From positions 1 through 40,167 of the IMG/VR virus record IMGVR_UViG_3300046463_000660: DNA of 40,167 bases, one strand, 5' to 3'. Shown here in pieces: positions 23,039-29,985 of this stretch (within the stretch, counting starts at the first letter, position 1; each line of letters starts with the position of its first letter). Source of the DNA: a virus. The translations under genes and the position numbers were made by a program. The notes under the pieces are model-generated. The model had not been told where the DNA came from, ran no database searches, and worked only from the letters and a program-made list of their open reading frames with translations.

Positions 23039-23264
23039 GCCGAGGCCTTTCGAGCGGACGCCCCAGCGCGCCGCCGTGCTCATGCTCGCCATCCGTGGCG
23101 ACCTCCTCATCACCGATGACCAGCCCGCGCACGTCGACTTCGGGAAGCTCGATCTCCGCGGCCAGGAGACGTACCGCGAGCTGGTCGAGGCCGGTCTGAT
23201 CATCGCCCACTACTACACGCCGAAGGGCTTCGCCGCCGCGCGGGAATGGAGGCTGGTGAAGTGA
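23031..23264 (+). CDS. Winged-helix-like small protein (77 aa), paralog of its neighbour
   Basis: PFERTPQRAAVLMLAIRGDL, then ETYRELVEAGLIIAHYYTPK and AAAREWRLVK, is a helix-turn-helix-like order with a final wing. The neighbour at 23261 repeats the plan (PFEQTKTRLAMLKEIVNGRI ... GFALAEEWGLR), and the gene at 23743 contains TQRAAVLLALYRWGDLTD. Likely local duplication. DNA binding is inferred from fold pattern only. Confidence 0.6.
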   Translation: MAKPRPFERTPQRAAVLMLAIRGDLLITDDQPAHVDFGKLDLRGQETYRELVEAGLIIAHYYTPKGFAAAREWRLVK

Positions 23265-23548
23265 CCGAAGCGCCGCCGTTCGAGCAGACCAAGACGCGCT
23301 TGGCCATGCTCAAGGAGATCGTCAACGGCCGGATCTACGCCTGGGCCGGGCACCCCATCCGGAAATATGCGCCGCCCGCCGACGAGCTTTTCGAGGTGCC
23401 GCTCCTGCTCGCGTACTTCGAGCTGGTCGCCGCCGGCTACGTCGTCGGCGAGAACGTCACCCAGCACGGCTTCGCGCTGGCAGAAGAGTGGGGCCTTCGC
23501 CCCCAGGAGCACGTCAGGATCATTCGTCACGACCCCGAGGAGAAATAG
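23261..23548 (+). CDS. Winged-helix-like small protein (95 aa), paralog of its neighbour
   Basis: GTG start overlapping the previous stop. PFEQTKTRLAMLKEIVNGRI aligns with the start of the preceding protein, and LLAYFELVAAGYVVGENVTQ followed by HGFALAEEWGLRPQ with its second half. The added tail HVRIIRHDPEEK is absent from the neighbour. Role unknown. Confidence 0.6.
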   Translation: MTEAPPFEQTKTRLAMLKEIVNGRIYAWAGHPIRKYAPPADELFEVPLLLAYFELVAAGYVVGENVTQHGFALAEEWGLRPQEHVRIIRHDPEEK

Positions 23549-23551
23549 ATC

Positions 23552-23746
23552 ATGGCCGCAAACTCCCACGCCACGAAGGCCGAACTCCAGGAAGACGCCG
23601 CGAAGTGGGTGTGGAACCAGCTCAGCTCCGGCGAGGAGCCGGCTATCCAGACCGGCAGCCTGTTCAACGCGCCGGACTGGTCGGACTTCGACGCGATCAC
23701 GCCGGACGGCAACCGCGTCAATATCCGCGTGGAGCTGACATCGTGA
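23552..23746 (+). CDS. Small hypothetical protein (64 aa)
   Basis: ATG after GAGGAGAAA. An N-terminal helix (KAELQEDAAKWVWNQLSSGE) is followed by a short beta part (SDFDAITPDGNRVNIRVELT). Its stop overlaps the GTG of the next gene. Not recognised. Confidence 0.6.
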   Translation: MAANSHATKAELQEDAAKWVWNQLSSGEEPAIQTGSLFNAPDWSDFDAITPDGNRVNIRVELTS

Positions 23747-24303
23747 CCCACTTCGACGAGGCGATGAAGTGCGCCGAGCGAGCCCGCGACCTCGCCCGCG
23801 ACCTTGACCAGGTTCGGACGCCGGGCGACCTTCGCCAGGTGGCCGCCGGTCTCCGCCTGGAGGTCGACTGCATCATCCAGCGGCTCGCCGACGGCCAGGA
23901 CCAGATTCGCACCACCGCCGCGGGCAACCGCGAGGGCAAGGTGCGCGCCGATGCGCTGCCGACGAGCCGGGCCACGGCCGCCGCGATCCGGCCGCGGAGC
24001 GGGACCCAGCGCGCCGCGGTGCTGCTCGCGCTGTACCGCTGGGGAGACCTGACCGACTTCGAGATCCAGGAGCGGCTGGAGATGGACCAGAACTCGGAGC
24101 GCCCGCGGCGAGGCGAGCTGGTGGACGGCTGGCTCGTGGCGCCGGTGCTGACCGCCGACGGTCTCGGAATCACTCGACGGCACAAGGGATCGGACTGGCA
24201 GCTGTGGACGCTGACCGCGGCCGGAGCGAGCGCGGCGCGGGACCTGGCCGGCGAGGAGAGGAAGCCCGACGGCGGCGTGCAGCCAGTGCAGAGCCTGTTC
24301 TGA
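23743..24303 (+). CDS. Putative winged-helix DNA-binding protein with N-terminal helical domain (186 aa)
   Basis: Residues 1-65 form acidic and basic helices (FDEAMKCAERARDLARDLDQ; GLRLEVDCIIQRLADGQDQI). From about 85 on, TQRAAVLLALYRWGDLTDFE, IQERLEMDQNSERPRRGELV and WQLWTLTAAGASAARDLAGE resemble the winged helix of MarR-like or phage regulators, with a recognition helix before R-x-x-EL. The same block appears in the small genes at 23031 and 23261. A regulatory role is plausible but unproven. Confidence 0.6.
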   Translation: MTHFDEAMKCAERARDLARDLDQVRTPGDLRQVAAGLRLEVDCIIQRLADGQDQIRTTAAGNREGKVRADALPTSRATAAAIRPRSGTQRAAVLLALYRWGDLTDFEIQERLEMDQNSERPRRGELVDGWLVAPVLTADGLGITRRHKGSDWQLWTLTAAGASAARDLAGEERKPDGGVQPVQSLF

Positions 24304-24419
24304 TGGGTGATCGCCGACGCGCCGTGGAGTCCGGCGGAGAACGGCCGTTCCCGGCCTATGCTCGGAGAACCCCCGTGGAGGGCTTGGCCCTCCGACTCGT
24401 ACGGAAGGCCAAGCCGTGA
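24303..24419 (+). CDS. Possible very small protein (38 aa)
   Basis: ATG overlaps the preceding TGA (TGATGG). It is basic, beginning MGDRRRAVESGGERPFPAYA and ending RLVRKAKP. Third-position GC (about 73%) is lower than in neighbours, and no ribosome site is obvious. The last third coincides with two overlapping inverted repeats (24377-24393 and 24382-24414), so the region may be an RNA structure and not a gene. Confidence 0.3.
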   Translation: MGDRRRAVESGGERPFPAYARRTPVEGLALRLVRKAKP

Positions 24420-24443
24420 AGACGTTACCCCCCTAGCAACGCG

Positions 24444-24478
24444 AAGAGCCGGGTCCCTCCGACAAGGACCCGGCTCTT
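24444..24478 (+). terminator. Terminator closing the early small-gene operon
   Basis: AAGAGCCGGGTCC (24444-24456), a 9-nt loop, GGACCCGGCTCTT (24466-24478): a perfect 13-bp stem ending in CTCTTTC. It separates the operon begun at 21031 from the replication genes. Confidence 0.8.
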
Positions 24479-24537
24479 TCACGCTTCGAACTTCGTCCGG
24501 CCAAGGACCCGTACCACCGACAATTAGCTAAGCGAAG

Positions 24538-24576
24538 GGCACGTGCCTTGATTGTAACCATCCCCGCCGACATTTT
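24538..24576 (+). promoter_or_regulatory. Possible promoter and operator upstream of the replication genes
   Basis: The 24479-24600 gap is noticeably richer in A and T. It holds the 10-bp palindrome GGCACGTGCC (24538-24547) directly followed by TTGATT (24548-24553), 17 nt, then CATTTT (24571-24576). ATG 24601 lies 24 nt further. An 8-bp palindrome TTAGCTAA sits at 24524-24531. It is unlike the C6/G6 promoters, so these genes may be timed separately. The -10 match is poor. Confidence 0.4.
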
Positions 24577-24600
24577 CGCACCTCAGGGTGGCGAGTCGGC

Positions 24601-25581
24601 ATGAACGGCGAGTTCACCCTCCGCCGTGCGCCGTTGCCCGCGGACCAGTACACCATCGTGGCCAACGCCTTCCAGCGCGGCCAGCTCCCCGTTCCGCTGA
24701 AGGCGCTCGCGCGCTGCCTGCTCGGGTACATGATCTCCCTGCCGGACGGCTGGCAGCTCGATCGTGGCCAGCTGGACCGCTCATGCGTCGAGGGCCGCGA
24801 CGCCGTGACCAACGCCTTGAAGCAGCTGGAGGACACGGGCTACCTGCTCCGCACCAAGCGCGCCGGTGACGGCGGACTGTGGACGTGGACGTGGCAGGTC
24901 ACCGATAACCCCGAGACGCGACCGCTGACGGGTTCACCGTCTACGGGTTTTCAGTCGGTGGACGCGACCAGCGAAAACACCACAGACCCCCAGGTCGGAC
25001 CGTCGACTGAAAATCCGTCCACGGATAACCAGTCGATAAATAAGAAGACTGATCTTGAGAAGACTGAGAAGAAGACTCGCGTTCAAGTGGCCTATTCCGA
25101 CGACTTCGAAGCGGCTTGGAAGGCCTACGGACTGAAGGGCGCGAAGAGGACGGCGTGGGCTGAGTGGGCTCGCGCGATCCAGCGCACCACCGTCGAGATG
25201 ATCCAGGCCGCTATCCCGCCGTACCTCGCCGCTCACCCGGACGCGAAGTTCCGGAAGGACTTCGAGCGCTGGCTCAAGGGTGACGTGTGGGAGTCCGCGG
25301 AGTGCCGGACGGCAGGGTTCGACGGCGCACCGGTGATGACCGCCGACGAGGCTGAGGCGTGGCTCCTGGAGCAGTACCACGCTGGTGCCGCCGAAGAGGT
25401 GGCCGCGCGCACCGGCCGCACGTACGAGGCGCCGCACCCGAAGAGCGCGCCGCCGGGCATGAACCCGGAGGCGTTCCAGCTGGCCGACCGCAAGCAGTGG
25501 ATCAAGTACTACCGGCGTGGCCTGATGTGCGTGCTGATGGGTCAGCCGTTCCGCAACGGCACCGAAGTCGAGGGAGTCTGA
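24601..25581 (+). CDS. Putative replication initiator / helicase-loader-type DNA-binding protein
   Basis: 326 aa. Residues 1-100 look like a winged-helix domain (YTIVANAFQRGQLPVPLKAL; GRDAVTNALKQLEDTGYLLR), as in phage replication and DnaD-like proteins. A polar Ser/Thr/Asn linker follows (about 110-155). A C-terminal helical domain comes next (DDFEAAWKAYGLKGAKRTAW; AIPPYLAAHPDAKFRKDFER). The AAW..Y.....K..A...W block is common in phage replication proteins next to helicases. The gene directly precedes the helicase (1 nt gap), supporting origin binding or helicase loading. Exact role is inferred. Confidence 0.6.
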   Translation: MNGEFTLRRAPLPADQYTIVANAFQRGQLPVPLKALARCLLGYMISLPDGWQLDRGQLDRSCVEGRDAVTNALKQLEDTGYLLRTKRAGDGGLWTWTWQVTDNPETRPLTGSPSTGFQSVDATSENTTDPQVGPSTENPSTDNQSINKKTDLEKTEKKTRVQVAYSDDFEAAWKAYGLKGAKRTAWAEWARAIQRTTVEMIQAAIPPYLAAHPDAKFRKDFERWLKGDVWESAECRTAGFDGAPVMTADEAEAWLLEQYHAGAAEEVAARTGRTYEAPHPKSAPPGMNPEAFQLADRKQWIKYYRRGLMCVLMGQPFRNGTEVEGV

Positions 25582-25582
25582 C

Positions 25583-26866
25583 GTGGCACGAAACGCACAC
25601 GACGTGATGAACGAGCGGGCCCTGCTCAGCGCGCTGTTCCGGAACCCGCTGGTCGTGCAGCCGCACTTCCTGTCCGTGCCGCCGGAGGCCTTCTATGGAA
25701 TCCAGCACCAGGTGTTGGCCGGCATCATCCGCGACATGATCATCCGCGGCGACGAGGTGGACGCGAACACCGTCCTCACGATCATCCTCGATCAGGGCCT
25801 CGTCTCCCGCATTCCCGCGGGCGACCTGGCCACGATCATCCAGCACGACAGCTACCCCGGGAACGCCGCCAGCTACGCCTCCCGGGTGTGCGAGCTGTAC
25901 GGCCGCCGTCGGCTCGCGGAAGAGTGCGACCGGCTGATGCAGCGGCTCGATGCCGAGTGGGAGGCAGGAGATTCGCTGCCGGTCACGGCGGCGGCGGCGC
26001 AGCTCCGGCTCGCGGTCGACGAGATCGAGGAGCTGGCAGTCCCTGCCGATCAAGACGAGCCGTTCACGCTGGCCGACCTGCTCTCGGAGAAGATCGAATA
26101 TGACTGGCTGGTGCCGGGCCTGATCGAGCGCATGGACCGGATGGTCATCACCGGCGAAGAGGGCTTCGGCAAAACCGAGCTGGTCGCCCAGATCTTGTGC
26201 TGCCTCGCGGCCGGATTGCATCCGTTCCGCGGTGAGCCGATCTACGACGGCGAGAGCGCGCTCCGCGTGACGGTGATCGACTGCGAGAACACCAAGAGCC
26301 AGAGCAAGCGCCGGTACCGCCGGATGATCCAGCTCGTCGACTCGTGCCGTGGAGCCATCGGCCTTCCGTCGCTGAGCTGGGAGAAGCAGCTCTACATGGA
26401 CTTCGCCACCGAGGGCATCGACCTGCTCAAGGGCGGCGACGTGGCCCGCCTGGAGCGCTTTGTGGCCAAGACCTCGCCGGACATCCTCGCCGTCGGCCCG
26501 CTCTACAAGCTGCACCACGAGGACGAGAACAGCTCACAGGCCGCGCGGGCGATCGTCCAGGTGCTTGACAACATCCGGGCCCGCCACGGGTGCGCGATCA
26601 TCACCGAGGCCCACGCCGGCAACGGCAAGGACGGCTCCGGCCGCCGGGTCATGCGTCCCCGCGGCTCGTCGCTGTACCTCGGCTGGCCGGAGTTCGGGTT
26701 CGGCCTTCGCCGCGGTGAGCACGACCCGACCGCCGCGGAGTTCATCTCCTGGCGCGGCCAGCGCGAGGAGCGGGACTGGCCGACGGGGCTCGTGCGCGGT
26801 CACCCGGGCATGCTGCCGTGGCGTCCGAACGGCGAGTACTGGGATCGCCCCGAAACCCCGCGCTGA
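25583..26866 (+). CDS. DnaB/RepA-like replicative helicase or primase-helicase ATPase
   Basis: 427 aa. The N-terminal 140 residues (NERALLSALFRNPLVVQPHF; FYGIQHQVLAGIIRDMIIRG; YASRVCELYGRRRLAEECDR) match the DnaB N-terminal domain. From about 175 a RecA-fold ATPase of the RepA type begins: Walker A GEEGFGKTE with Lys197, VIDCEN on the next strand, and a Walker B-like DILAVGPLYKL, then IITEAHAGNGK and RGSSLYLGWPEFGFGL. It probably unwinds phage DNA at the fork. Starts at GTG one base after the previous stop. The Gly-rich loop departs from classical DnaB, nearer to RepA/AAA_25 proteins. Confidence 0.75.
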   Translation: MARNAHDVMNERALLSALFRNPLVVQPHFLSVPPEAFYGIQHQVLAGIIRDMIIRGDEVDANTVLTIILDQGLVSRIPAGDLATIIQHDSYPGNAASYASRVCELYGRRRLAEECDRLMQRLDAEWEAGDSLPVTAAAAQLRLAVDEIEELAVPADQDEPFTLADLLSEKIEYDWLVPGLIERMDRMVITGEEGFGKTELVAQILCCLAAGLHPFRGEPIYDGESALRVTVIDCENTKSQSKRRYRRMIQLVDSCRGAIGLPSLSWEKQLYMDFATEGIDLLKGGDVARLERFVAKTSPDILAVGPLYKLHHEDENSSQAARAIVQVLDNIRARHGCAIITEAHAGNGKDGSGRRVMRPRGSSLYLGWPEFGFGLRRGEHDPTAAEFISWRGQREERDWPTGLVRGHPGMLPWRPNGEYWDRPETPR

Positions 26867-26871
26867 CCACC

Positions 26872-26903
26872 GTGCTCTCCCCCCAGAACTGGGGGGAGAG
26901 CAC
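26872..26903 (+). promoter_or_regulatory. Perfect 14-bp palindrome with C6/G6 core upstream of the lysis genes
   Basis: GTGCTCTCCCCCCA (26872-26885), loop GAAC, TGGGGGGAGAGCAC (26890-26903). The core matches the promoter palindromes, but the arms are longer and TACGCT follows only at 26905, without a matching -35. The lysin gene at 26930 has its own GGAGGT. It may be a terminator for the helicase operon, an operator, or both. Confidence 0.5.
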
Positions 26904-26929
26904 GTACGCTTCCCTCGGAGGTAACCACC

Positions 26930-27724
26930 ATGGCAAAGCACACCGACACGGACGGCGACGGCGTGGCCGACTATGCCGACCAGGTCCGGCCGGCCGATGG
27001 GGATGACGACCTGGGCGTGCCGCACGTCCGCGGCACGTACTTCCATCTGCTGGAGCAGAAGCCCGGCTTGGGCCGGCACGTCCTGCACGATGCGCGCTCG
27101 CTGAACTACAACGCTGCCGACCTCGTCGAGCACGTCACCAAGGAGGTGACGACCTTCCACAAGCGGGTCGCGCCGGTCTGGGACCAGGGCCAGCTGGGCG
27201 CGTGCACGGCGTTCGCCGCGCTGGGCGTGATGATGACGGAGCCGTTCTACCGGACCAGCTTCAAGTACAGCGGCGCCGACGCGATCAAGTTCTACGAGCA
27301 GGAGACCGCGCTCGACAACGCCCAGATTCCCGGGTCCTACCCGCCGGACGACACGGGCAGCACCGGCCTGTGGTCGATGAAGCTGCTCCGCAAGATGGGC
27401 TTGATCTCCGGCTACAAGCACGCGTTCTCCTTCACCACGGTGAAGAAGCTGCTCCAGGTCGACCCGGTTTCGTTCGGCGTTCCCTGGTACAACTCGATGT
27501 TCACCCCGGACAAGTACGGCCGTATCCACGTCGACCAGTCCTCGGGGCTCGCCGGCGGCCACCAGCTCGACGGGACCGGCATCGACTTCACAAACCAAGA
27601 GATCGAGCTGACGAACTCGTGGGGCCCGTCGTGGGGCCTGAGTGGTCGCTGCCGGATTTCCTTCGCCGACATGCAGACGCTCCTGGCGAACCATGGCGAC
27701 TGCTCGGTTCCGGTGGTGAGCTGA
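26930..27724 (+). CDS. Papain-like (C1) cysteine peptidase, probable endolysin component
   Basis: 264 aa. VWDQGQLGACTAFAALG carries the oxyanion Gln86 and catalytic Cys92; GGHQLDGTGID carries His211; and ELTNSWGPSWG carries Asn229 in the classical papain-family order. No signal peptide is seen, as in endolysins released by a holin. The N-terminus has DTDGDGVADYADQ, a thrombospondin type-3-like calcium-binding repeat, and then an acidic DGDDD. Next to a GH25 muramidase and a holin, it most likely cuts peptide cross-links of peptidoglycan. A virion or host-protein protease role cannot be excluded. ATG after GGAGGT. Confidence 0.75.
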   Translation: MAKHTDTDGDGVADYADQVRPADGDDDLGVPHVRGTYFHLLEQKPGLGRHVLHDARSLNYNAADLVEHVTKEVTTFHKRVAPVWDQGQLGACTAFAALGVMMTEPFYRTSFKYSGADAIKFYEQETALDNAQIPGSYPPDDTGSTGLWSMKLLRKMGLISGYKHAFSFTTVKKLLQVDPVSFGVPWYNSMFTPDKYGRIHVDQSSGLAGGHQLDGTGIDFTNQEIELTNSWGPSWGLSGRCRISFADMQTLLANHGDCSVPVVS

Positions 27725-27725
27725 C

Positions 27726-28622
27726 GTGGCCCAGGGTTTCGACGCGTACCCGAAGTACCAGACGATCAACGACTTCGGCGCCGTCGTGCGCGCTGGGTAC
27801 TCCTTTGCCTACTTCAAGATGACCGACGGGCTCACCCTGCGCGACACCCTGGACTGGCCGATGCGGGCGCACGCGGCCGGGCTCGCCATCGGCGGCTACG
27901 GCTACGCCCAGCCCGGCTCCGCGCGGGACCAGTACCAGCTCCTACTCCGTACGGCGGTCGGGCGCGGCGCCATCGACCTCTCGCCGGCGCTGGACCTGGA
28001 GAGTCCGTTCGTGCCGGGCGCGGCGGCTACGGCCTTCGCGATCGAGTGGCTCACCGAGGCCGTGGCGAACGGTCAGGTGCCCGTCTTCTACGCGAACGAC
28101 TCGATGATGGGCTACATCCTCGCGGCCGTGCGCGCCGCGGTGCCGGACACGTGGCCCTGGATCGCCCGCTACGGCGCCCAGCCGAAGAACCCCTACCGCA
28201 CGTGGCAGCACAGCTCCACGGGCGCCGTCGCGGGCATCCAGGCCTCCGGCGTGGACCTGAACAGCGGGGAGGCGCCGCTCGCGGTGCACGCCGCACCGAT
28301 CATCGGAGGTAACGACATGTCCGGAATGGCCCCGGAGAGCTACGCCCCCGGCGGCGCGGCGCGGCAGTACCGGCACCGCACCATCGAGACGGCCAAGAAG
28401 AGCCAGGTCGTCGACGAGGTGTGGTTCTCGCTGTCGAGCGGTTACAACGACATCACCGACCTGAACGTCTACCTCAACGGCGTCCACGCGCCCATTCACC
28501 TCGACGCGCTGGCCGCGAACACACGCGCCTGGTGGCAGGTCCCTGATGGCTGTGAGTCGATCAGCTGGGACTACGTCTGTGCGGGGCCGACGGCCTCGAA
28601 CTTGGTCTACACGACGAAGTAG
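27726..28622 (+). CDS. Endolysin, GH25 muramidase (lysozyme) family
   Basis: 298 aa, GTG one base after the previous stop. GFDAYPKYQTINDFGAVVRA followed by YSFAYFKMTDG is the first strand-helix pair of GH25 with its Asp. PALDLESP holds the D-x-E catalytic pair, VFYANDSMMGYIL fits a later strand, and WIARYGAQP with TWQHSSTGAVAGI and GVDLN forms the end of the barrel. It hydrolyses the bond between N-acetylmuramic acid and N-acetylglucosamine. After residue 195 comes a separate 100-residue beta-rich domain (VVDEVWFSLSSGYNDITDLN; TRAWWQVPDGCESISWDYVC), probably for cell-wall binding. Confidence 0.82.
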   Translation: MAQGFDAYPKYQTINDFGAVVRAGYSFAYFKMTDGLTLRDTLDWPMRAHAAGLAIGGYGYAQPGSARDQYQLLLRTAVGRGAIDLSPALDLESPFVPGAAATAFAIEWLTEAVANGQVPVFYANDSMMGYILAAVRAAVPDTWPWIARYGAQPKNPYRTWQHSSTGAVAGIQASGVDLNSGEAPLAVHAAPIIGGNDMSGMAPESYAPGGAARQYRHRTIETAKKSQVVDEVWFSLSSGYNDITDLNVYLNGVHAPIHLDALAANTRAWWQVPDGCESISWDYVCAGPTASNLVYTTK

Positions 28623-28635
28623 GAAGGCAACGAAG

Positions 28636-29004
28636 TTGAAGATCTTCGGCAGAGACCCCGTGCTGTGGCTCGCGCTCGTCGCGGCCATCGTTCAGTTCGT
28701 GAGCGCGTTCTTCTTCCCGATCAGCATCGACACCCAGGGCGTGATCTCCGCGTTCGCCGTGGCGATCGTCGGCGTGATCCAGGCGGTGGTGGTGCGCGAC
28801 GGCACCGCGGTCCCGGCGATCACCGGCCTGTTCAAGGCCGGCATCGCGCTGAGCCTGGCGTTCGGACTGAAGCTCGCCCCCGAACAGCAGGTCGAGATCA
28901 TGCTTATGGTCCAGGCGGTGCTGAGCCTGCTCGTGCGGACCCAGGTCACGGCGCCGGTGAACAGCTCCGGTGGCACGGTCGCCAAGCCCGCTGTGACGGT
29001 CTGA
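28636..29004 (+). CDS. Holin-like membrane protein
   Basis: 122 aa from a TTG start with AGGAAGG upstream. Three hydrophobic segments: about 9-29 (VLWLALVAAIVQFVSAFFFP), 37-55 (VISAFAVAIVGVIQAVVV) and 62-82 (AITGLFKAGIALSLAFGL). A more polar end follows (NSSGGTVAKPAVTV). Size, topology and position straight after two lysins fit a holin that permeabilises the membrane for lysin release. The TTG start may keep its level low. Confidence 0.7.
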   Translation: MKIFGRDPVLWLALVAAIVQFVSAFFFPISIDTQGVISAFAVAIVGVIQAVVVRDGTAVPAITGLFKAGIALSLAFGLKLAPEQQVEIMLMVQAVLSLLVRTQVTAPVNSSGGTVAKPAVTV

Positions 29005-29005
29005 C

Positions 29006-29584
29006 GTGGGACGGCGGTGGGTGTTCGAGCTTCCGTATCAGCGCCCGCCGCTGTCCGCGAACCGGCGCAAGCACTGGGCGCCGGCGCACAAGGAGTACCG
29101 CGAGGTCGCCCAAGACCTCTTCTACCTCGGCAAGTACTGGCAGCAGACCCGTGACTTCTTCCCCGTCGGCCGCGTGAACGTGACGCTGCTCTGGTACCCG
29201 GGCAGCGACCGCCGGGCCGACTCGGACAACCCCTCCGACACCCTGAAGCCGGTGCTCGACGGGCTCACCGCCGCGGGCATCTGGCCGGACGACAACCACC
29301 GGTACGTCAAGCGCACCGCGACCGAGGTCGTTCCGCGCTCTGACGACCCCGAGCAGCGCACCACCCCTACAGTGATCCTCGAAGTCGAGGAGGTGGACGA
29401 TGCCGGACCCGGTGATCGGAACAGTCAGGAACGAGCTGACGGACGGAGCCGGCCGCGCCCTCCAGAACGTCACGGTGAAGATCTCGCTGATCGCCCCGCG
29501 AAACCCGTTTCTCCTCAACGGACTCGGGGAGGTGCTCCAGGCGGTCGCCGTCGATACGGGCACCAGCGGCGCGTGGGTGGCTAG
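29006..29584 (+). CDS. RusA-like Holliday junction resolvase with overprinted C-terminus
   Basis: 192 aa from GTG 29006. RRWVFELPYQRPPLSANRRK and ADSDNPSDTLKPVLDGLTAA followed by GIWPDDNHRYV give the RusA pattern with acidic residues for metal binding and branched-DNA cleavage. RusA proteins are usually about 120-140 aa. Here the fold ends near residue 130 (VILEVEEVDDA), and a further 60 Arg/Pro/Gly-rich residues are read out of frame through the next gene, overlapping it by 185 bases. The tail looks like meaningless overprinting after loss of the normal stop. Unusually placed between lysis and tail-fibre genes. Confidence 0.78.
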   Translation: MGRRWVFELPYQRPPLSANRRKHWAPAHKEYREVAQDLFYLGKYWQQTRDFFPVGRVNVTLLWYPGSDRRADSDNPSDTLKPVLDGLTAAGIWPDDNHRYVKRTATEVVPRSDDPEQRTTPTVILEVEEVDDAGPGDRNSQERADGRSRPRPPERHGEDLADRPAKPVSPQRTRGGAPGGRRRYGHQRRVGG

Positions 29585-29975
29585 CCTCCTCGCGAACACC
29601 GAGTTCGAGCAGGCCGACACCTACTACGTAGTCGACGAGACGTGCGCGCCCGGCGGCCAGAAGTGGGCCATCCGGATGCCGGACGGCGGCGACTACGAGC
29701 TTCGCGACCTGCTCGTGCACATCCCGCCGGGCGACTCCGGAACCGGACCCACCGTGCCGAGCGGCGTCTTCCAGTTCGAGCAGTCGTTCGCCAGCGCGGA
29801 ATGGGTGATCCCGCACGGCCTCGGCTACCCGCCGGTCATCCAGTGCCTCGAAGGCGTGGGCGCGCGCGAGGACCCCGCCGACGGCCTGTGGTGGCGCTAC
29901 CGGCTCGATCCGGACCTGAATTCGACCGTCCTGCAATTCGGCGCCCCGGTGAGCGGTCGCGCGTACTGCTCGTAA
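29400..29975 (+). CDS. Tail-fibre-type minor tail protein (191 aa)
   Basis: ATG after GAGGTGG. The N-terminal part (PVIGTVRNELTDGAGRALQN; VTVKISLIAPRNPFLLNGLG) resembles phage tail-fibre proteins that begin with a carboxypeptidase-regulatory-like beta domain. The C-terminal part (FQFEQSFASAEWVIPHGLGY, then PPVIQCLEGVG) is the W-x-(I/V)-x-HGLG-type beta module seen at the ends of actinophage minor tail proteins. The same module ends the next gene (VTINHGLSNVCPIFGLRYGS). Its first 185 bases overlap the RusA frame. Confidence 0.65.
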   Translation: MPDPVIGTVRNELTDGAGRALQNVTVKISLIAPRNPFLLNGLGEVLQAVAVDTGTSGAWVASLLANTEFEQADTYYVVDETCAPGGQKWAIRMPDGGDYELRDLLVHIPPGDSGTGPTVPSGVFQFEQSFASAEWVIPHGLGYPPVIQCLEGVGAREDPADGLWWRYRLDPDLNSTVLQFGAPVSGRAYCS

Positions 29976-29985
29976 GGAGCTGATC

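Noticed and set aside
24479-24537. Repeated CAAGGACCCG near 24463 and 24502 as an origin iteron
   Set aside because: Only two copies, one being part of the terminator stem; too few to support an origin.
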